Of a stretch of DNA of 64,000 bases, positions 51,959-60,581 are shown in pieces; within the stretch, counting starts at the first letter, position 1; the number at the start of each line of letters is the position of its first letter. The position numbers and the translations under genes were made by a program. Source of the DNA: a bacterium (GTDB lineage: Bacteria; Methylomirabilota; Methylomirabilia; Methylomirabilales; 2-02-FULL-66-22); contig JAKPQH010000146.1 of the NCBI GenBank assembly GCA_029580855.1, positions 62,001 to 126,000 of the forward strand. Reading direction: 5' to 3'. The notes beneath the pieces were generated by a model that ran no database searches, was not told the DNA's origin, and worked only from the letters and a program-made list of their open reading frames with translations.

Positions 51959-54900
51959 TTATTTGGGCACAGCCAAGAGCATCGCGTCAAGCAGTCGCTT
52001 TTCCTCAGAGCCCTGAGGGTACAACGCCGATAACGCATTTGCTAGACGCAGGAAGTCCGGGCCGCGGTCCTGTTCGGCCTTGAGGAGTGCCCGCAGGGCG
52101 TTGGTGCGGCCGCCGCCCTGGAGCAGCATGGCGGCGTGGACCCGATCGAGGGTCGTGGCCTCCTTTGCACCGCTGAGGCGCGGAGTACGCAGAGACTCCT
52201 CCTCTGGATTAGCTATGCGCTTAGCCCTGTGGCCTCTGCGTCTCTGCGGTGAATCCTCCCCAACCGTTGGGAAGAGTGCGAGCTGCGAACGTACCCCGAA
52301 TGCGGCGTCCTCTTCCAACTTGGTCGCGACGGCCTGTGCTCCATCCTCACCGAAGAGTTGCCTGGCGCGCTCGGCAACGGACAGGAGCCTTACGATGCCC
52401 TTCTTGGTCTCAATCACGCGGCCTTCCCATTTGGGAAGCTCGATGCCGAGCGGCTGTGCAAAGCGGCGCACCACGTCGAACACAAGAGAGAAGCCCTTCC
52501 ACCGCTGAGGCGCAGAGGACGCAGAGTCCTCGTCCTCTTCTGAATCAGGTTCGGGTTCCTCCTCTGCACTCTCTGCGTCTCTGCGGTGATCGTCCTCGTT
52601 CGTGGCCTGCAGCGTCCACAGAAAGAGCGCCGTGAGCCGCGCGTCCTCCTCCACGGCGCCTGCCGCGCCGTTACGGGCCTTGGCCTCGGCGGTACCGAGC
52701 ACCTGCGCGAGCGCGTTCCGGCCCACGACTTCCCAGACCTTCTCCAGATATTCGGCGAGCGCGACCTCGCGCCCCTCGGCCGTCTCGACCTTCGCGTATC
52801 GGCTGAAAATCTCGAGCGCCGGGCCGATGCAAGCGAAGACAAGATCCGCGCCGCGCACCCCTTCGCCCTGCAGGCGTTCCATCCAGTCACCCACACGTTT
52901 CGGCAGCTCGCGCAGGACAACGGCCCAGTCACCAATTCCGGCATCCGCCACGCGTGGGCGGCACACCAGGTGAACACTCGTTGCTAGCGCGGCGGACTCG
53001 CGGGCGCGCAGACGCGACAGCATCTCAGTAGCGATAGGCCAAGAGCCGGTGATGGTCCAACCGCCCCGGATCAGGCCGGAAAGGAGCGCCTCCCAGCCTT
53101 CTGTGGTCTTGTGGGCGAAGACGACCGCCCCGACGCCATCTTCGTGGAGCACGCGGCGGCTCTCGGCGAAGGCTTTGGCCATCGTCTCCTCGAACCAGGT
53201 GCGGTCCTTCACTCGATCGTTTTCCTGTTTGGTTTCGTCCTGCACGGCCTCGCGCGCCTTGGGTGTGAGCGGATTTGCGGGATCAAACGGATCACACAAT
53301 AGATGGTGACCCGATAGTGTCCGCTTGAGCCAGACGAGGAAGAAGTCCGAAAGGTCGGCGTAGGGCACCGCGTCGTAGTAGGGCGGGTCGGTGAACCACA
53401 CCTGCGCCGCTTGATCGGGAAGAGGGTGCCCGCGCGCATCAGCTCCCTGCACTTGCCCTGACTGAATTGCGTCCTGGGTCCAGGCTGACAACGCATCAAC
53501 CATCCTCATTGTGTCTGTTACACGGTCTTCCCAGCTTCCGGTCGACCGCGAGAGTGCAACCGCTTCGCCGAAATCCCAGGACATCGGCAAAGCCTGACGC
53601 GCGAATACATGCTCCACTTTCTCCTGATCAGCTTGCGGTCGCCAGGTCGCAAGCACCGCGTTTCTCTCTACCACGCCGCTCAAAACAAGCCCCAGCACTT
53701 CGGGGAGATCAGAGTTACTCTGTTGCCCGACTGCGTCGCCCAAGGTCAGCATTGCCACCTTCTGCCTCGCCGTGAATAGGTCGCCCCACTGGCGCATGCC
53801 GTAGCGTTGCACGCTGAACGCACGACCGGCCCCGGAGCCTCCACCAGCGGGAGTCGGCTCATCCGGCACCGGGCAGAGGCCCTGCTTCCCGCCGCGCTCC
53901 CACTGCGCCAGCAGCTTCGCAACGCGAGCCTGCGCCTTGCGCACAGCCTCGTAGTCGCGCTCGGTCGGCAGCCGGTAGTGCCGCCCCGTCTCGCCGGGTT
54001 GGAGGGTCACAACGGCCAGCATCCGCGCCCCGCCCGTGCGCCGACCTTTGGCGTCGAAAACCACGTCGGCCCCACCGCGCTGTCCGGCAAGTTGGACTCG
54101 CACCCGCTCCGGCGGGAGGACTGCGCCGCAGCAGACGCACGTCGCCTTGGCGCGCGTCACCGTGCCGGCAGGCACGTCCTTCTCCGTCTTCGGCTCGAAA
54201 ATCTCGAACTCGACGGTGGCACAGGCATCCTGCCTGTGCCCGGGCGCCGGCGTTCTCAGGTGAAGCCAAGGGTATCCCTCCGGCTCTTTGGCCAGACCCT
54301 TCTTCACCGGATTTTGCCGGACATACTCCCTCTTCTCTTCCCATTCCGCCTCATGACGAATGATATGGTCAAAGCTCTCGTCGAGCCACACGGAGCCGCG
54401 CCGCCTCAATGCCCGGTTGATCTCCTTCGCGGAAAAACCCTTGATACTGTGAAGGATGTCTCCGAGGGGGGAGCTATCGATCACCCTGAAAATCGCGTGA
54501 GCATGATCCGCCATTACGACTGCTGCATCCAGGTCGATCCGCTTCCCGTCCCAGTGCCTCATCGCCGCCAACATCACTCCCCTGGCTTCCTCGGATAGAC
54601 TGACCCCTTTACGACAGCGAAAGGTCACGAAATATGTGGCCTGCGGGGCTTGCAGGTGAGGCAGGTTCCGTTTCTGAACGCTCAGGTCGGGTGACTTCCA
54701 GGGATTCACAGGCTGGAAGCCTGTGCCATTGGGAGTGGCCTGAACAACTTTGAGCCGCAGCGCCCGCTTGCGATTCGCCTTCTTGCACAGCCAGAACGAA
54801 CGGACGAGCGGAATCTCCGCGCCGCAGTTCGGCGACTCGCAGCGCACCGTGCGTGCCCAGAGATACGCGATGGGGGTCGCGCCGTCCGGGTCCTTCGGGT

Positions 54901-55543
54901 AAAGGTCCGCCAGCTCCTTCTCCGCCTCCTCCTTGATCTTCCTGCCAACTCTTCGGAGTTCATCCGCCAATGATTCTGCGCCCTCCGCGCCTCTGCGGTG
55001 CGCTTCTCGCGGGATATCCTCCAGCATCACTTTGAGAATCAGGCACGCGACTGGATTGAGATCGCTCGCAAAGGCTTCGCAGCCGACGCGTAGCGCCTCC
55101 AGCGGGATCGAACCACCCCCGGCGAAGGGGTCAACGACCAAAGGAGTTTCCTCGGGGTGCGCGGCCTTCACCAGGCCACGGCCCACTCTGAGATAGAGCG
55201 GGTCGGACGCGACATCCCAGTTGGCGAAATCTCCAATGAACGAGAGCAGCGACCGCCGCAACTCTTCATCCGTCGTCCCTGGCCGCGTCCAGGTTGTCAT
55301 CGCCTCCGAAAGCAGCTCTCGCGCCTTCGCCTTGAATTCGACGGGGCAGAGGGAATCGCCTGGATCGGGCAAGAGCAAAGCAAGCAGCATCGCCCGACAA
55401 GCTGCCAGCGGCCGCCGCGCCCACCAGAGGTGCAGGGTCGAGGGGTGCCCATGCCGGATGGACTTCTCCCGCGCCGCGTGCTTTGACACCACGGCGATCG
55501 GGAAGTCCACCTCGGCGAGCCGCTTGCATTCCTTCGGAATCAT
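51959..55543 (-). CDS. DUF1156 family DNA methyltransferase, with embedded in-frame elements
   Basis: [84 protein letters not shown]. Contains a RAYT-like domain at residues ~272-443 and palindromic inserts. Confidence 0.88.
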   Translation of the reverse strand: MIPKECKRLAEVDFPIAVVSKHAAREKSIRHGHPSTLHLWWARRPLAACRAMLLALLLPDPGDSLCPVEFKAKARELLSEAMTTWTRPGTTDEELRRSLLSFIGDFANWDVASDPLYLRVGRGLVKAAHPEETPLVVDPFAGGGSIPLEALRVGCEAFASDLNPVACLILKVMLEDIPREAHRRGAEGAESLADELRRVGRKIKEEAEKELADLYPKDPDGATPIAYLWARTVRCESPNCGAEIPLVRSFWLCKKANRKRALRLKVVQATPNGTGFQPVNPWKSPDLSVQKRNLPHLQAPQATYFVTFRCRKGVSLSEEARGVMLAAMRHWDGKRIDLDAAVVMADHAHAIFRVIDSSPLGDILHSIKGFSAKEINRALRRRGSVWLDESFDHIIRHEAEWEEKREYVRQNPVKKGLAKEPEGYPWLHLRTPAPGHRQDACATVEFEIFEPKTEKDVPAGTVTRAKATCVCCGAVLPPERVRVQLAGQRGGADVVFDAKGRRTGGARMLAVVTLQPGETGRHYRLPTERDYEAVRKAQARVAKLLAQWERGGKQGLCPVPDEPTPAGGGSGAGRAFSVQRYGMRQWGDLFTARQKVAMLTLGDAVGQQSNSDLPEVLGLVLSGVVERNAVLATWRPQADQEKVEHVFARQALPMSWDFGEAVALSRSTGSWEDRVTDTMRMVDALSAWTQDAIQSGQVQGADARGHPLPDQAAQVWFTDPPYYDAVPYADLSDFFLVWLKRTLSGHHLLCDPFDPANPLTPKAREAVQDETKQENDRVKDRTWFEETMAKAFAESRRVLHEDGVGAVVFAHKTTEGWEALLSGLIRGGWTITGSWPIATEMLSRLRARESAALATSVHLVCRPRVADAGIGDWAVVLRELPKRVGDWMERLQGEGVRGADLVFACIGPALEIFSRYAKVETAEGREVALAEYLEKVWEVVGRNALAQVLGTAEAKARNGAAGAVEEDARLTALFLWTLQATNEDDHRRDAESAEEEPEPDSEEDEDSASSAPQRWKGFSLVFDVVRRFAQPLGIELPKWEGRVIETKKGIVRLLSVAERARQLFGEDGAQAVATKLEEDAAFGVRSQLALFPTVGEDSPQRRRGHRAKRIANPEEESLRTPRLSGAKEATTLDRVHAAMLLQGGGRTNALRALLKAEQDRGPDFLRLANALSALYPQGSEEKRLLDAMLLAVPK
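52168..52251. repeat. Palindromic element (CACCGCAGAG family), translated in frame in the methyltransferase
   Basis: Arms CACCGCTGAGGCGCGGAG... and ...CTCTGCGTCTCTGCGGTG; encodes [28 protein letters not shown]. Confidence 0.78.
52500..52588. repeat. Palindromic element (CACCGCAGAG family), translated in frame in the methyltransferase
   Basis: Arms CACCGCTGAGGCGCAGAGGACGCAGAG / CTCTGCACTCTCTGCGTCTCTGCGGTG; encodes [30 protein letters not shown]. Confidence 0.82.
54217..54728 (-). mobile_element. RAYT (REP-associated Y1/IS200-like tyrosine transposase) element flanked by inverted REPs, read in frame within the methyltransferase
   Basis: TGGCACAGG...CCTGTGCCA ends. REP palindromes GGCACAGGCA-TCC-TGCCTGTGCC (54218-54240) and CACAGGCT-GGA-AGCCTGTG (54707-54725). 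Protein [12 protein letters not shown]...[13 protein letters not shown]...[33 protein letters not shown]. Confidence 0.85.
54971..55000. repeat. Half-copy of the CACCGCAGAG palindromic element in the methyltransferase
   Basis: TGATTCTGCGCCCTCCGCGCCTCTGCGGTG; encodes [10 protein letters not shown]. No clear second arm. Confidence 0.55.
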
Positions 55544-55663
55544 GAGGTTTCCCTGACCAAGCGTTTTAGACAGGCAATGGCGCCCCGCAGACTTTCCGAA
55601 CGCGCGGCTGCCACGTTGGGACGCCAGCGCGTCTACATGGGCGAGGGGACGTTGTCACCTTAA

Positions 55664-56251
55664 TCACTTTATCTCGCTTCCCGCTCGCATGCCGGTTCGC
55701 GATCCCAGCCGTTTCACCCGGTAGACGGGCCGCGCCTCCTCGACCTTGAACCCGATGGAGCGTCGCGTCCTCTCCGGCGGTGCCATGAGCTGGCGGATGG
55801 CATCGAAGACGGCGCGAAATTGGGCGTCGTACCGCTTTTCAAGTTCTACCAGTTTCCGAGCCAGGTCCTCATGCGATGCAAGGATGCGGCGCAGCCGGAC
55901 GAACGCGCGCATGATTTCGATATTGACACGGATGGCTTGCGGACTGTTCAGGATGCTGGAGAGCATGGCGACGCCTTGTTCGGTGAAGGCGTATGGCAGC
56001 GCGCGACGGAGACCGCCCCAACTTGAAGTCACAAATTGTGACTTCAAGTTGCCGAACTCATCGCGCGAGAGCTGGAACATGAAGTCGTCGGGGAAGCGCG
56101 CCGCGTTGCGCTTGACGGCCTGCACCAGCACCTTGGGTTGGACGCCATACAATTCTGCCAGATGTGGGCTGAGCGTCACTCGCTGGCCGCGAAGAACAAA
56201 GATCCTTGTCTCGACTCTCGCAGCGAGATTCGCCGCTAGGGCTTTACTCAT
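55664..56251 (-). CDS. ORF6N domain-containing protein
   Basis: [86 protein letters not shown]. Confidence 0.88.
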   Translation of the reverse strand: MSKALAANLAARVETRIFVLRGQRVTLSPHLAELYGVQPKVLVQAVKRNAARFPDDFMFQLSRDEFGNLKSQFVTSSWGGLRRALPYAFTEQGVAMLSSILNSPQAIRVNIEIMRAFVRLRRILASHEDLARKLVELEKRYDAQFRAVFDAIRQLMAPPERTRRSIGFKVEEARPVYRVKRLGSRTGMRAGSEIK

Positions 56252-56448
56252 GCGCCGGCCTCCCGAGGACGATCGAGGGCATTGCGACCCCTTGCTCGGT
56301 GAGCGCGTAGGGCAGAAACGGCGAAAACCGGAGCGTCCTGAAGTGATCACAAACTGTGATCACCCCGCCCACCACCGGAGGCAGCGTACGGTGGGACCGC
56401 ATGCGCACTCCTGCCTGGCGAATTCCCTCTGCGCGAATCGTCCGGCCG
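56249..56448 (-). pseudogene. ORF6N fragment (partial duplicate)
   Basis: Minus strand ...[41 protein letters not shown], parallel to the [17 protein letters not shown] segment of the adjacent intact gene. Confidence 0.65.
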
Positions 56449-59400
56449 TCAATCTGCGTCCTGCTCCATCGGACAACTACCCGGCTCTTCCCGCACTCGC
56501 ATAGGCTCGCGCGCCGCATCCACACTGAGCCAGTAGTGATCCACCTTCCTGACCTCGTGCCACGAGAGGCTCGCAGGATCACGATAGAGGTTGACGCGCG
56601 GATGGCCTCCACAATTTGTCACGACGTAGAGCCAGTAACAATCCCGCCGATCCTCGGCCACGCGGCGTTCGTTGGGAGTGAGAAGAATAGTTCCTGTTTC
56701 CGCACCGAGCCCCTTGACCTCGATGAGGCGCAGCTCACCGGAGGATAGATCGAGGCTCGTGACGTCGTAGCCGAGGTTCTTCTCATGAACGTCGTACACC
56801 TGGCGGCCCTGGGCCCGCTCGTAATCCATTACCGTCTGCATGGCGATCGCTTCGGTCTCCGGGTCCGACTGGAGGCGGCGCACTTCCGGGGCTTCCCGTT
56901 CCGGGTGCGGCAGGACAAGCACGCTGGTAAGGCGCGTGACAGCCTGGAGCGAGAGCCCGCGCTGCCGCTCCAGCTCCTGCCGGCGGCGGTCACGGCGGGC
57001 GAGCAACTCCGCATGGCGGCTCTCGGCGACGGCAAGCCGCCCTTCGGCCCCCTGGATCTTCCGCTCCACGTCCAGGGAGGCGCGGCCGATCTCCTCATCC
57101 GCCCGCTGGAGGAGTTCCGTCAGCGACACTTCCACGTGCGCGGCGATCCGCTCTACCTCGGCCAGCCGCTCCTTGCGCGTTTCGTCGAGGAAGGCGCTCA
57201 GGACCGTCTGGTGGAGCCACTCCACCGCCTCGGGCGCCGAGGCTACCGCGGGGAGGCTCGCGGGCGTGGCGGCCGGCGTGAAGTTCCCCAGGATGCCGGG
57301 CTCCACAAGATGGTATTCACCGCAGAGGCGCGGAGTTCGCTGAGCTTCAATAATGTTCTTCTCTGCGCCCTCTGTGCCTCCGCGGTGAGTCCCGATCTCC
57401 ACGGCGAAGAGGCGCTCGTGGATCGTGTTGCCCAGGCCGTCCACGACTCGGGCGCGGTAGAAATCCATCCGCGCCGGCTGCTCGTGGGCGAGGGAGTAGT
57501 AGACGGCGCCGCTCGTGAAGGGCTCGGCCGCACGACCGCTTGTGTGGCGGCGAACCGCCTCGAACAGCGGGTGGCCTGGTGTGACCCATTCGAGGGTGTG
57601 CTTTTCCGCGGTCTCCCGCTCCGTCGAGCAGCGGGGGTATCGGACGGCCAGCGCGGGGAGGCGCCAGTCCGGTTCCCGCTCATATTTTCGCAGAGCGGTC
57701 GGCGTCCGGCCCGGGTCGAAGGCGTGCGGGAGGCTCGGTACGGGTTTCAGGTCGAGGGTCGCGTAGGGGGCGGCATCGCGGAGGAACCGGGCGATGGTCT
57801 CGGGGACGACGCGGCGCTCCTGCGCCAGGGCCCGCCGCTCCACCAACATGGCCAGGTTCAGCTTCTTGGAGGCGAGGCCCTCCAGGGCGTTCTGGCAAAT
57901 GGCGCGGAACTGGCCCTCATCCACGCGGCGGAGCAGGCGATCCTCCAGGTCGGCGTCGCCGAGCTTCCCCGCGTAATAATCCCGGAGGACCCGCTCGACA
58001 TGCGCGGAGGGCAAGACCTCGCCCACGACGTTGAAAACGGCGTCGTCGTCCAGGGCGTCCCGGATCTCCTGGAGTTTCTCCAGGAGGCGCTGGAGGACCT
58101 TGCCCTCGATGGTGTTGGTCGCCACGAAGTTGAAAATGAGGCAATCCTCGACCTGGCCGTACCGGTGGATGCGGCCCATCCGCTGCTCCAGCCGGTTTGG
58201 GTTCCAGGGGATGTCGTAGTTGACGAGGATGTGGCAGACCTGGAGGTTGATGCCCTCCCCGGCCGCTTCGGTGGCCACGAGGATCTGAATCCCGCCCTCG
58301 CGGAACTGCTGCTCGGCGTGGAGCCGGGTGCCAGGATCATTCCGCGAGCCGGCCTTCATCCCGCCGTGGATACACCCGACGGTGAAACCCCAGCTCTTGA
58401 GCCGCTCCAAGAGGTAGTCCAGCGTGTCCTTGAATTCGGTGAAGATCAGGAGCCGCTTCGTCGGGTGGTCGAAGAAGCCTTCCTCCTGGAGGAGCGCCTT
58501 GAGGCGGGAGAGCTTGGCCTCGGCCCCGGCCTCTTCTGCCGCCTTGGCCTTCTCGGCGAGGGCGCGGAGGGCCTTGATCTCCTCCTGGACCTCCTGGGCG
58601 TTCCCGGCCAGGGTGATCGCTTCGATGACCGATTCCAGCCGCTCCCGCTCGGCCTCCTCCATCTCCTCCAGCTCTTCTATGTCGGGAAGGTCGGGAGGCG
58701 CCGTGCGTGCTATTTCCTGGGCGCGTTTCAGCCCTTCGGCGAGGCGCCTGGCGCGGTTCTCCAGGCTGTGGCGGAGGGCGTGGGTGCTCGAGGCCAGCCG
58801 GCGCTGGTAAAGGGCCATGAGGAAGCCGACGGCCAAGGCGCGGGGGTCGTCCCCCTGGGCGGCGGCCTTGGCGCTCTGCTGCTTCACGAAGCGGGTGACC
58901 TCGCGGTAAAGGTCGAACTCCGCATGGTCGATCTGGAACTCCACCGTCTTCGGGATCCGCTTGGTGAAGATCTTTTTGGCCGCCCAGGTCCCGTCGGTTT
59001 GCCGCTCTGGGAAGTAGACCATGGCCTCCTTGGTCCGGCGGAGGTAGAACGGAGCCCGGTTCCGCTCCATGGCCTGACGGATGGATCGGATGTCCGCATA
59101 GGCGTCGGCGTCGAGGAGCTGGAGGAAGAGGCTGAAGTTTTCTGGATCGCCCTTGTGGGGGGTGGCGGTGAGCAGGAGAAGATGATCGGCGGTTTCCCGG
59201 AGTAGCTCCCCCAGGCGGTAGCGGAGGCTCTTGTGTGATTCGTCCGAAGCGGACATCCGGTGCGCTTCGTCCACGATGACGAGGTCCCAGCGGACCTGGC
59301 GGAGGCCCGGGAGGATATCCTGGCGCTTGGCGAGGTCGAGGGAGGTGATGACGCGCTTCTGCTCCAGCCACTGGTTGACGCCGAACTGCTCCTTGATGTC

Positions 59401-59958
59401 CTGCCCCTTCAGGACGACGAACTGGGCGGTGAACTTCTCCTTCAGCTCGCGCTGCCACTGGAAGGCCAGGTTGGCCGGGCACACGATGAGAATCCGCTCG
59501 GCGAGGCCGCGCAGCTCCAGCTCGCGCAGGAGGAGGCCCGCCATGATGGTCTTGCCTGCCCCGGCGTCATCGGTGAGGAGAAAGCGGACCCGGGCGAGTT
59601 TCAGGAGGTAGTCATAGACGGCTTCCAGTTGGTGCGGCAGAGGATCAACCCGGGAGATCGAGAGGCCGAAGTAGGGATCGAACTCGTACGCGATCCCCAG
59701 GGCGTAGGCCTGGAGGCCCAGGCGCAAGAGTGTGCCGTCCCCGGTGAACGTGTGAGTGAGACCGCGGACCCGGAGCTGGGCGAGGTCTTGTGCGGTGAGT
59801 ATGACGCTGCGGAACTTCTCGGTCTGGACCCCGACCAGGCCGACCGTCCAACGATCCGAACCGGCCGGCCGGATGGTTTCGACGCGCATGGGCTCGTTGA
59901 AGAGCGCGCCCTCGACGATCTGACCGGGGTCCAGGGGGAGCGATGGAGAGGGGTTCAT
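56449..59958 (-). CDS. SNF2/DEAD-like helicase with C-terminal DUF3883 domain
   Basis: LLTDDAGAGKTIMAGLLLREL, VIVDEAHRMS, EQRMGRIHRYGQ; C-terminal EKNLGYDVTSLDLSSGELRLIEVKG. Confidence 0.92.
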   Translation of the reverse strand: MNPSPSLPLDPGQIVEGALFNEPMRVETIRPAGSDRWTVGLVGVQTEKFRSVILTAQDLAQLRVRGLTHTFTGDGTLLRLGLQAYALGIAYEFDPYFGLSISRVDPLPHQLEAVYDYLLKLARVRFLLTDDAGAGKTIMAGLLLRELELRGLAERILIVCPANLAFQWQRELKEKFTAQFVVLKGQDIKEQFGVNQWLEQKRVITSLDLAKRQDILPGLRQVRWDLVIVDEAHRMSASDESHKSLRYRLGELLRETADHLLLLTATPHKGDPENFSLFLQLLDADAYADIRSIRQAMERNRAPFYLRRTKEAMVYFPERQTDGTWAAKKIFTKRIPKTVEFQIDHAEFDLYREVTRFVKQQSAKAAAQGDDPRALAVGFLMALYQRRLASSTHALRHSLENRARRLAEGLKRAQEIARTAPPDLPDIEELEEMEEAERERLESVIEAITLAGNAQEVQEEIKALRALAEKAKAAEEAGAEAKLSRLKALLQEEGFFDHPTKRLLIFTEFKDTLDYLLERLKSWGFTVGCIHGGMKAGSRNDPGTRLHAEQQFREGGIQILVATEAAGEGINLQVCHILVNYDIPWNPNRLEQRMGRIHRYGQVEDCLIFNFVATNTIEGKVLQRLLEKLQEIRDALDDDAVFNVVGEVLPSAHVERVLRDYYAGKLGDADLEDRLLRRVDEGQFRAICQNALEGLASKKLNLAMLVERRALAQERRVVPETIARFLRDAAPYATLDLKPVPSLPHAFDPGRTPTALRKYEREPDWRLPALAVRYPRCSTERETAEKHTLEWVTPGHPLFEAVRRHTSGRAAEPFTSGAVYYSLAHEQPARMDFYRARVVDGLGNTIHERLFAVEIGTHRGGTEGAEKNIIEAQRTPRLCGEYHLVEPGILGNFTPAATPASLPAVASAPEAVEWLHQTVLSAFLDETRKERLAEVERIAAHVEVSLTELLQRADEEIGRASLDVERKIQGAEGRLAVAESRHAELLARRDRRRQELERQRGLSLQAVTRLTSVLVLPHPEREAPEVRRLQSDPETEAIAMQTVMDYERAQGRQVYDVHEKNLGYDVTSLDLSSGELRLIEVKGLGAETGTILLTPNERRVAEDRRDCYWLYVVTNCGGHPRVNLYRDPASLSWHEVRKVDHYWLSVDAAREPMRVREEPGSCPMEQDAD
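57318..57387. repeat. Palindromic element (CACCGCAGAG family), translated in frame in the helicase
   Basis: CACCGCAGAGGCGCGGAGTTCGC ... CTCTGCGCCCTCTGTGCCTCCGCGGTG; encodes HRGGTEGAEKNIIEAQRTPRLCGE. Confidence 0.8.
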
Positions 59959-60038
59959 CTCGCGACCACCCCTCCGGCAAGAAAACCATGCAAACGATAA
60001 ACGCCGATCCCGTTCACGAGAATCGGCGCGTCAATCAT
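59955..60038 (-). CDS. Candidate 27-aa small ORF (B) coupled to the helicase
   Basis: MIDAPILVNGIGVYRLHGFLAGGVVAR*; stop overlaps helicase start (ATGA). Confidence 0.4.
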   Translation of the reverse strand: MIDAPILVNGIGVYRLHGFLAGGVVAR

Positions 60039-60193
60039 CCTTGGCTCCCTCCGGACGAATCCGTTCCATCCCCTCCCGTCGTGTCCGGGGTCCCTCTGAT
60101 GTCCAGTTGCTTATACCAGAAGGCAAGGGCTGCTTCAAGCCGGTACTTGTCCAGAATCCGCACGCGAAGGATCGAAAAATCGCCCGCTCTCAC
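60035..60193 (-). CDS. Candidate 52-aa small ORF (A) at head of the defence operon
   Basis: GTG start; MRAGDFSILRVRILDKYRLEAALAFWYKQLDIRGTPDTTGGDGTDSSGGSQG*; stop overlaps ORF B start (ATGA). Confidence 0.45.
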   Translation of the reverse strand: MRAGDFSILRVRILDKYRLEAALAFWYKQLDIRGTPDTTGGDGTDSSGGSQG

Positions 60194-60261
60194 GGTTGAC
60201 TTCCCGTCGGGCTAACGACACACGGCTGCGCGTCAGTTATCCGTTGCCGAATGCCACCCAA

Positions 60262-60290
60262 GGTATTACCATAGCGCGTGTGGTAATACC
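60262..60290 (+). promoter_or_regulatory. Palindromic operator upstream of AbrB-type antitoxin
   Basis: GGTATTACC-N11-GGTAATACC, perfect 9-bp arms, 15 bp before the ATG at 60306. Confidence 0.65.
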
Positions 60291-60305
60291 GGGAGGACGA
60301 ACGAC

Positions 60306-60581
60306 ATGACGACCACGGTGACGACTAAAGGCCAGGTGACCATTCCCAAGCCGATTCGCGATTTCCTCGGACTCGCGCCGGGAAGCCAGGTCGTGTTCGA
60401 GTACGGCCCCAGCGGGGAGGTCGTTCTGAAGCCCGCTGCCCACGCACGTCCGAAGCGGCCCGGTCCCAGCCGATTCGCACGTCTTCGCGGGACGGGAACG
60501 CGGAAGGGAATGACCACCGACGAATTGATGAACCTGCTGCGCGGCTACGATGAGGACGCGCGCGATCCGGGTCTCAGCTGA
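60306..60581 (+). CDS. AbrB/MazE-family antitoxin
   Basis: MTTTVTTKGQVTIPKPIRDFLGLAPGSQVVFEYGPSGEVVLKP. Confidence 0.92.
   Translation: MTTTVTTKGQVTIPKPIRDFLGLAPGSQVVFEYGPSGEVVLKPAAHARPKRPGPSRFARLRGTGTRKGMTTDELMNLLRGYDEDARDPGLS

Noticed and set aside
48497-59958. BREX or DISARM assignment for the defence operon
   Set aside because: No PglZ, BrxC/BrxL or DrmA/DrmB-type genes recognised; the DUF499/DUF1156/helicase content fits a helicase-methylase-ATPase type better.
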